Of a stretch of DNA of 10,150 nt, positions 6,370-10,150 are shown in pieces; the first letter of the stretch is position 1; every line of letters begins with the position of its first letter. The notes under the pieces were generated by a model, which was given only the letters and a program-made list of their open reading frames with translations, was not told where the DNA came from and made no database searches. Source of the DNA: Flavobacteriales bacterium (lineage in GTDB: Bacteria > Bacteroidota > Bacteroidia > Flavobacteriales_D > Sanyastnellaceae); NCBI GenBank assembly GCA_030728235.1, contig JANRAA010000237.1, positions 7,306 to 17,455 of the forward strand. The letters run 5' to 3'. Both the position numbers and the translations under genes were made by a program.

Positions 6370-6624
6370 ATGACTGTAACGCGAAACATCTACGCCTATG
6401 TACTTGCATCTTTGGTGCTGGTAATTACCATTTTTGCCCTGCTGGGTATATGGGACATCATTCAATGGGAACAGTTTATCCACCTTTTTTGGAAGGCGTT
6501 TTACTCTTTGCTCATTGTGTTTTTCTCAGCTTTAATTGTCTTGTTCATTTTCTCGACGATCTATAAATCACCAGAGAGTGAGCAACAATCGTCTGAAAGA
6601 AAACATTCTGCTCAAGCAGAATAA
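6370..6624 (+). CDS. Small two-helix membrane protein, unknown function
   Basis: An 84-aa protein with two hydrophobic segments, about residues 9-29 (YVLASLVLVITIFALLGIW) and 42-63 (FYSLLIVFFSALIVLFIFST). The connecting loop contains several Trp residues (DIIQWEQFIHLFWK) and the tail is hydrophilic (PESEQQSSERKHSAQAE). It probably sits in the inner membrane with both ends on the same side, but no family is recognised. The frame extends upstream to an ATG at 6286 inside the terminator hairpin. I reject that start because it would place the terminator stem and T-tract within the coding region, and because the protein from 6370 has a conventional short N-terminus. The gene lies 46 bases before msrA, which has its own -7-like element, so co-transcription is possible but not shown. 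Confidence 0.65.
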   Translation: MTVTRNIYAYVLASLVLVITIFALLGIWDIIQWEQFIHLFWKAFYSLLIVFFSALIVLFIFSTIYKSPESEQQSSERKHSAQAE

Positions 6625-6645
6625 CGCGAACCTCAATCTGTTTTC

Positions 6646-6653
6646 TATCTTCG
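6646..6653 (+). promoter_or_regulatory. Candidate -7 promoter element for msrA
   Basis: TATCTTCG matches the TAnnTT(T/C)G form seen upstream of other genes here and ends 17 bases before the msrA ATG. No TTG is found at the usual distance upstream, so it may be a weak or activator-dependent promoter, or the gene may be read from the 6370 unit. Confidence 0.35.
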
Positions 6654-6670
6654 TTAGATAAATCAATATT

Positions 6671-7210
6671 ATGGAATTAGCAACGCTTGGTGCTGGATGC
6701 TTTTGGTGTGTAGAAGCAGTTTTTTTAGATCTGAATGGGGTTGAAAGTGTCAAGTCTGGATATTCGGGCGGACATATAAAAAATCCTGCGTATAAAGAAG
6801 TTTGCACGGGTCGAACCGGACATGCTGAAGTGGTGCAAATCGCATACGATCCAAAAATCATATCATTTGGAGAAATCCTTGAAGTGTTTTGGATGGTGCA
6901 TGATCCAACAACTTTAAATCGCCAAGGGGCGGATGTTGGAACGCAGTACCGCTCTGCAATATTTTACCACAACGAGGAACAAAAAGAAGTGGCCGAATTG
7001 GCAAAAACAACAGCCGGTGAAAGCGGCGATTGGTCTTCCCCTATAGTTACTGAGATTACAGCCTTTGAGGTGTTTTACCCAGCTGAAGACTACCACAACA
7101 ATTACTTTGCTCTGAACGGAGATCAACCTTATTGCAGCGCTGTTGTAAGGCCAAAGGTTGAGAAGTTTCGCAAGCTGTTTAAAGACAAATTAAAAGCACG
7201 TCAGCAATAG
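6671..7210 (+). CDS. msrA: Peptide methionine (S)-S-oxide reductase MsrA
   Basis: A 179-aa cytoplasmic enzyme that reduces the S-epimer of methionine sulfoxide, free or in proteins, back to methionine, with thioredoxin supplying electrons. The catalytic cysteine is C10 in GAGCFWC. The sequence reads GCFWC instead of the more common GCFWG, so a second cysteine (C13) lies beside it. Other family landmarks are SGYSGGHIKNPAY (29-41), the acid E53 in TGHAEVVQ, D88 and Y93 in GADVGTQYRS, and EDYHNNYF (139-146). C155 in DQPYCSAVVRPKVEKF is the likely resolving cysteine. Length and start agree with the short MsrA form without MsrB fusion. The DUF4112 gene begins one base after the stop codon, so the two are almost certainly one operon. 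Confidence 0.96.
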   Translation: MELATLGAGCFWCVEAVFLDLNGVESVKSGYSGGHIKNPAYKEVCTGRTGHAEVVQIAYDPKIISFGEILEVFWMVHDPTTLNRQGADVGTQYRSAIFYHNEEQKEVAELAKTTAGESGDWSSPIVTEITAFEVFYPAEDYHNNYFALNGDQPYCSAVVRPKVEKFRKLFKDKLKARQQ

Positions 7211-7211
7211 C

Positions 7212-7712
7212 ATGGACAAACCAATTTTAGAGGAAACCATTATCGAGGGCAAATCGAAGGAGAAGAAAAGTTGGATTGAGCAGTTTGCCAAATTGCTCGA
7301 TAGCAAGTTTAAAGTGCCTGGTACCGATATGTCTTTTGGTATCGACCCTCTTATTGGTTTGATACCTGGAGCAGGTGATGTGATAACATACATCATGAGC
7401 GCCTTGCTTATCATCGCGATGTTTCAAAAAGGAGCATCTGGAAAGCTCGTCATGAAAATGCTCGGCAATGCTGCTCTCGACATGCTTGTGGGGAGTATTC
7501 CAATCCTCGGTTCTATATTCGACTTTACATACAAGGCCAACGACCGAAATGTGAAGCTGTTCAATGAGTACCACGACGATGGTAAGCATAAAGGAACAGG
7601 GCTCGGATATATTCTTCTTTTCATCGGAATAATCTTCGCCCTGCTAATTGTGTCAGTAGGTATTGCCGCCTACACGATTTCTCTTTTAGTCGGTTGGATC
7701 GCCACTCTTTAG
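7212..7712 (+). CDS. DUF4112 family membrane protein
   Basis: A 166-aa protein that matches the DUF4112 family as I know it: a hydrophilic start, LLDSKFKVPGTDMSFGIDPLIGLIPGAGD, then GNAALDMLVGSIPILGSIFDFTYKAN. The family is widespread in bacteria and has no established function. Hydrophobic segments lie at about 47-71, 87-105 (weaker, re-entrant or amphipathic) and 131-165, the last long enough for one bent or two short helices. The pattern D-x-L-x-G-x-I-P-x-x-G occurs twice, at 45-55 and 90-100. The ATG at 7212 is one base after the msrA stop codon, implying translational coupling, with no Shine-Dalgarno sequence. Its stop codon overlaps the stop of the convergent lipoprotein gene. A link to oxidative damage repair through msrA is only an inference from the operon. 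Confidence 0.88.
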   Translation: MDKPILEETIIEGKSKEKKSWIEQFAKLLDSKFKVPGTDMSFGIDPLIGLIPGAGDVITYIMSALLIIAMFQKGASGKLVMKMLGNAALDMLVGSIPILGSIFDFTYKANDRNVKLFNEYHDDGKHKGTGLGYILLFIGIIFALLIVSVGIAAYTISLLVGWIATL

Positions 7713-8260
7713 TTGTCCAACGCGTCGAGTCTTTCTATTTCCTTATCTAGAATTTCTTCGATTGATTTGCGAGTCACTTCGTCGATTTTCGCATCGGCTT
7801 TAGCCTTCTTCTTCATGAAACGCAACATGGCGTTCTTCTTGATTTCGTATGCGATAAACACAGTGTACTCACCTTCTTTGATGTACTTTTCTTCACCCAT
7901 CTTGCGTAAGTCAGCAATCTCTGTTGCTGTTACTTCACGAATCAAAGTCTGAAACTTATCGTTGATGTCGCTACCGCTAGATGTCTGTGTGTCAGCCAAA
8001 TATTGATCGGTTACTACGCGAATGTTTGTTTGAACTTGTTGAGCCAATTCGCGTTTTGCTTCGATATCTGCTTTGCTCTTGGCTACGTTATCGTTGGTAG
8101 ATGAACCTTTACCTACAGCTCTGAAAAATCGATTGTTACTCTCGTAAGAAGATCCAGAAAAAGGTTCTTTAACACGATCTCCAAGTTCTTTGTTAGCACA
8201 CTGAGTCAACATTAAACTAAGTGGCAACATGAATAAAATCATTTTCATTTTTGTCTTCAT
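7709..8260 (-). CDS. LPP20-like lipoprotein
   Basis: A 183-aa lipoprotein. The signal MKTKMKMILFMLPLSLMLTQC ends in the lipobox L18-T19-Q20-C21, so C21 should be acylated and the protein anchored in the outer or inner membrane facing the periplasm. Residues about 40-140 resemble the LPP20 fold family: FFRAVGKGSSTNDNVAKSKA, then DIEAKRELAQQVQTNI, then a region ending in YTVFIAYEIKK. In this family a small alpha/beta domain is preceded by a helix rich in Ala and charged residues. The last 35 residues are a strongly charged, probably helical tail (MKKKAKADAKIDEVTRKS onward). The ATG at 8260 is 42 bases after the stop of the upstream lipoprotein gene on the same strand, so they probably form an operon. 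The assignment to LPP20 is by pattern recognition and no biochemical role is known. Confidence 0.75.
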   Translation of the reverse strand: MKTKMKMILFMLPLSLMLTQCANKELGDRVKEPFSGSSYESNNRFFRAVGKGSSTNDNVAKSKADIEAKRELAQQVQTNIRVVTDQYLADTQTSSGSDINDKFQTLIREVTATEIADLRKMGEEKYIKEGEYTVFIAYEIKKNAMLRFMKKKAKADAKIDEVTRKSIEEILDKEIERLDALDN

Positions 8261-8281
8261 AACATTTGGTTTTGCTCTGGT

Positions 8282-8297
8282 GCATGAAAAATCATGC
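8282..8297 (-). other. Intercistronic hairpin between the two lipoprotein genes
   Basis: GCATGA (8282-8287) and TCATGC (8292-8297) form a perfect 6-bp stem with a four-base loop in the 42-base gap. In the sense of the genes the loop is TTTT and no T-tract follows, so it is not an intrinsic terminator. It may protect or process the mRNA, or be chance. Confidence 0.35.
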
Positions 8298-8302
8298 CAT
8301 CG

Positions 8303-9235
8303 TTATTTTGAAAGTCCAATTTGGGTTCTGTATGTGCTATCACTGTTGTGATTGAGTTGCCAATATGGCAAAAGTTCGGTGTGAATAAGTGTGGCCTCGG
8401 TAGTGAGTTCCTGCGCTGCTGCTCCCCATCCATCAACGTATGTTTCTTCCCATCTACGAATGGTGTGTGGAAATGCATTGTCTGCATATATCCGCAGCAC
8501 GCGCTTCAATTCCGGGTAATCAACGGTATAAACGATTTCGTTCTCGTTATGCGCCAAACGCAATTCTGCGTCATATGCTTTAAACTCTATGTGCAAGAAG
8601 CGGATGTATGTCAACGATGGCACAACCTTGAATTTACCAACGGGCAGTGCTTCGGGATTCATGCGAAGCGATGTCCATAACCCGTCTTCAAGTATCTCGG
8701 CTTTCATCTCGAAATCTTTATCACCCTCACTTTCGAAGTATGAAAACTGCTGTGCCCTATATCCACTTGCTTTCTGATTCATCTGAATGAAAGCATGTCC
8801 GCACCATTCTTGTGCACTGGATGTGGCTTTCATCGGTTGCTGGAATGTCTCAGCGTCGACAGGCGTAAACGCAGATGTCATAACAGAATATGGATAGATT
8901 CCGGTAAGAAATTTCTTGACGAAGTTGATTTTCATGACGCGGACATCATTGCCATCTTCTTGGTCGCTTTTTACCTGTTTGTCTGTATCGAATGGCTCTG
9001 TGACGTAGATTTGAACAGCCTCTCCCGAGCGCAATTCTCCATACCGAGCTTGCTTGAGTTCAAATGTATTCACTTCTCCCAATCCGGAATACCAATAAGA
9101 TTTGAACGCCTCAGAAGGTTCAGAGTAGGAAGGGGTAGACTTGGTTTCAGGCGTTGATGATGCACAGCTCAATGCGATGCATAAAACGGCGGCTAAGGAA
9201 CCAAAAATTAGTTTGAAATAGATCGACTTCATCAT
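8303..9235 (-). CDS. Conserved Bacteroidota lipoprotein, function unknown
   Basis: A 310-aa predicted lipoprotein. MMKSIYFKLIFGSLAAVLCIALSC is a signal with a relaxed lipobox ending at C24. The mature part contains conserved-looking blocks: YSEPSEAFKSYWYSGLGEV, FELKQARYGELRSGEAVQIY, LTGIYPYSVMTSAF, SAQEWCGHAFIQM and LWTSLRMNPEALPVGKFKVV. From memory, relatives with the same blocks occur across Flavobacteriia, and some are labelled septum formation inhibitor Maf in databases. The protein is exported and shows no Maf-type nucleotide pyrophosphatase motif, so I would not use that name. A TTG at 9250 is also in frame, but ATG 9235 (or the adjacent ATG 9232) gives a normal signal peptide and leaves the promoter-like element at 9248-9255 outside the gene. 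The LPP20-like gene follows after 42 bases. Confidence 0.82.
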   Translation of the reverse strand: MMKSIYFKLIFGSLAAVLCIALSCASSTPETKSTPSYSEPSEAFKSYWYSGLGEVNTFELKQARYGELRSGEAVQIYVTEPFDTDKQVKSDQEDGNDVRVMKINFVKKFLTGIYPYSVMTSAFTPVDAETFQQPMKATSSAQEWCGHAFIQMNQKASGYRAQQFSYFESEGDKDFEMKAEILEDGLWTSLRMNPEALPVGKFKVVPSLTYIRFLHIEFKAYDAELRLAHNENEIVYTVDYPELKRVLRIYADNAFPHTIRRWEETYVDGWGAAAQELTTEATLIHTELLPYWQLNHNSDSTYRTQIGLSK

Positions 9236-9247
9236 TGATGTTTTGTC

Positions 9248-9255
9248 CAAAATTA
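9248..9255 (-). promoter_or_regulatory. Candidate -7 element for the lipoprotein operon
   Basis: Read on the minus strand, these bases are TAATTTTG, an exact match to TAnnTTTG, 12 bases before the ATG at 9235. No TTG lies 17-23 bases upstream. The 60-base gap to the preceding gene has no terminator, so readthrough from the PLP enzyme gene is also possible. Confidence 0.4.
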
Positions 9256-9295
9256 CACTATTAACAGCTCGGTGTCTATCACGAATGTGTAGCGA

Positions 9296-10150
9296 CTATA
9301 ACCCGCTATTTTTAAATGCATTTTCGAAGTCGGATATAAGCAAATCACTGTGCTCCAATCCAATATACAATCGCATCAGTGAAACAGAATATAAATCATG
9401 TGGAAAAACGGTTGCTGGCAAAAGTAAACTCTCATATCCACCCCAGCTAACTGCCAACCGTATGTATTTCAATGAATTGCAGAATGCTTCAACGACTTCC
9501 TTTTTATCTGTGTTCAACTCAAACGAAAACATGGGGATGCGCACAGAGAATTGCTTCAAGGCTAGCCTGTGGTCGGGATGACTTTCTTGAAAGGGGTCGT
9601 GAACGGCCTTAACCCCTGGGTGATTCTCAAGGTAGTCTGAAATCGTTTTTGCCTGTATCTCTGCCTGCCGCATGCGGATTTCAAAGGTGCGCAAACTGCG
9701 TATGAGCAACCAAGCGTCATTCGGACTCATGGAGGCTCCCAACGTCATATACTCAGCCATGAAAATCGATGAAATCCTGCTAGCGCTAGCACATACCACT
9801 CCTCCAACAACGTCGCTATGTCCGCTTATGAATTTGGTAGCTGAATGAACAATCATATCTACTCCTAGCTCAACAGGGTAGTGGTTCAGCAATGATCCAT
9901 AGGTGTTGTCTAATATGGTAGCTACACCCCGTTTCTTGGCTTCTGCCACGAAATGAGCGATGTCGTGACATTCAAATGTTATCGAGGTTGGACTTTCGAG
10001 ATAGAGCAAAGTCGTATTCTGTTTCCACGCTTTCGCCAACGACTCGGGATCTCTTCCATCAATAAAGGTTACTTCAACATTGTACTTGCCCAGAAAAGGG
10101 CCCAAGAGTTTTTTCGTCCAACTGTATGCGTAATCGACACATATTACGTG
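9296..10150 (-). CDS. PLP-dependent Cys/Met metabolism enzyme (cystathionine beta-lyase/gamma-synthase family), 5' partial
   Basis: 284 residues are visible and the frame runs off the right edge. The family is usually 370-400 aa, so about 100 N-terminal residues are missing. The enzyme belongs to the transsulfuration group of fold-type I PLP enzymes in the cytoplasm. The PLP lysine is in HSATKFISGHSD (codon 9833-9835), and the Asp that binds the pyridine nitrogen is in TILDNTYGS (codon 9908-9910). LESPTSITFECHD and SWGGYESLLLPA near the C-terminus resemble MetC-type cystathionine beta-lyases more than gamma-synthases. Reaction type is hard to predict inside this family, so I give no gene symbol. 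Apparent starts inside the visible part, such as a TTG at 10105, are internal codons because family sequence continues upstream of it (ICVDYAYSWTKKL). The stop is TAG at 9296-9298. The next gene on this strand starts 60 bases on. Confidence 0.9.
   Translation of the reverse strand, partial: HVICVDYAYSWTKKLLGPFLGKYNVEVTFIDGRDPESLAKAWKQNTTLLYLESPTSITFECHDIAHFVAEAKKRGVATILDNTYGSLLNHYPVELGVDMIVHSATKFISGHSDVVGGVVCASASRISSIFMAEYMTLGASMSPNDAWLLIRSLRTFEIRMRQAEIQAKTISDYLENHPGVKAVHDPFQESHPDHRLALKQFSVRIPMFSFELNTDKKEVVEAFCNSLKYIRLAVSWGGYESLLLPATVFPHDLYSVSLMRLYIGLEHSDLLISDFENAFKNSGL

Noticed and set aside
7227..7589. Minus-strand ORF of 120 codons opposite DUF4112
   Set aside because: It is an antisense shadow of a recognised family gene, with low-complexity Cys/His-rich translation.
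8795..9157. Plus-strand ORF of 120 codons opposite the 310-aa lipoprotein
   Set aside because: Its translation is rich in Cys, Phe and Arg with no domain-like pattern, and it is fully covered by the conserved minus-strand gene.
9236..9250. TTG start at 9250 for the 310-aa lipoprotein
   Set aside because: It overlaps the TAATTTTG promoter-like element, and tandem ATG codons at 9235 and 9232 begin a normal lipoprotein signal.

Overview
The window looks like an ordinary chromosomal stretch from a member of the Bacteroidota, most likely a Flavobacteriales-type marine or freshwater bacterium. The signs are a type IX secretion (T9SS) C-terminal sorting domain at the left edge, a DUF5723-like outer-membrane barrel, Bacteroidota-type lipoproteins, start codons with AT-rich leaders and essentially no Shine-Dalgarno sequence, and promoter-like elements of the TTG-N20-TAnnTT(T/C)G form known from this phylum rather than classical -35/-10 boxes.

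Left part, plus strand: the end of a T9SS-exported protein and its intrinsic terminator, then ribonuclease Z (rnz, 321-1244), a NarL/FixJ-type response regulator with no kinase beside it (1309-2004), and branched-chain aminotransferase (ilvE, 2120-3187) closed by a very strong terminator. Next come two envelope proteins with signal peptides: an uncharacterised periplasmic or surface protein with a carboxypeptidase-regulatory-like N-terminal domain (3261-4604), and an outer-membrane beta-barrel (4685-6145). A 224-base intergenic region (6146-6369) holds a small hairpin and a strong terminator. It is followed by a two-helix membrane protein (6370-6624) and an msrA-DUF4112 pair separated by one base (6671-7712).

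Right part, minus strand: a PLP-dependent Cys/Met-metabolism enzyme that runs off the right edge, then two lipoproteins 42 bases apart (a conserved 310-aa Bacteroidota family, and an LPP20-like 183-aa protein). The last of these meets the DUF4112 gene tail to tail with overlapping stop codons.

The genes are mostly housekeeping (tRNA 3' processing, branched-chain and sulfur amino-acid metabolism, repair of oxidised methionine) mixed with envelope genes. They look like short independent transcription units rather than one pathway. I found no CRISPR array, mobile element, tRNA/rRNA gene or defence system, and no convincing undescribed multi-gene system. The observations worth following are fine-scale: promoters and terminators that overlap, a candidate small transcript, an internal repeat in the DUF4112 protein, and an orphan regulator.
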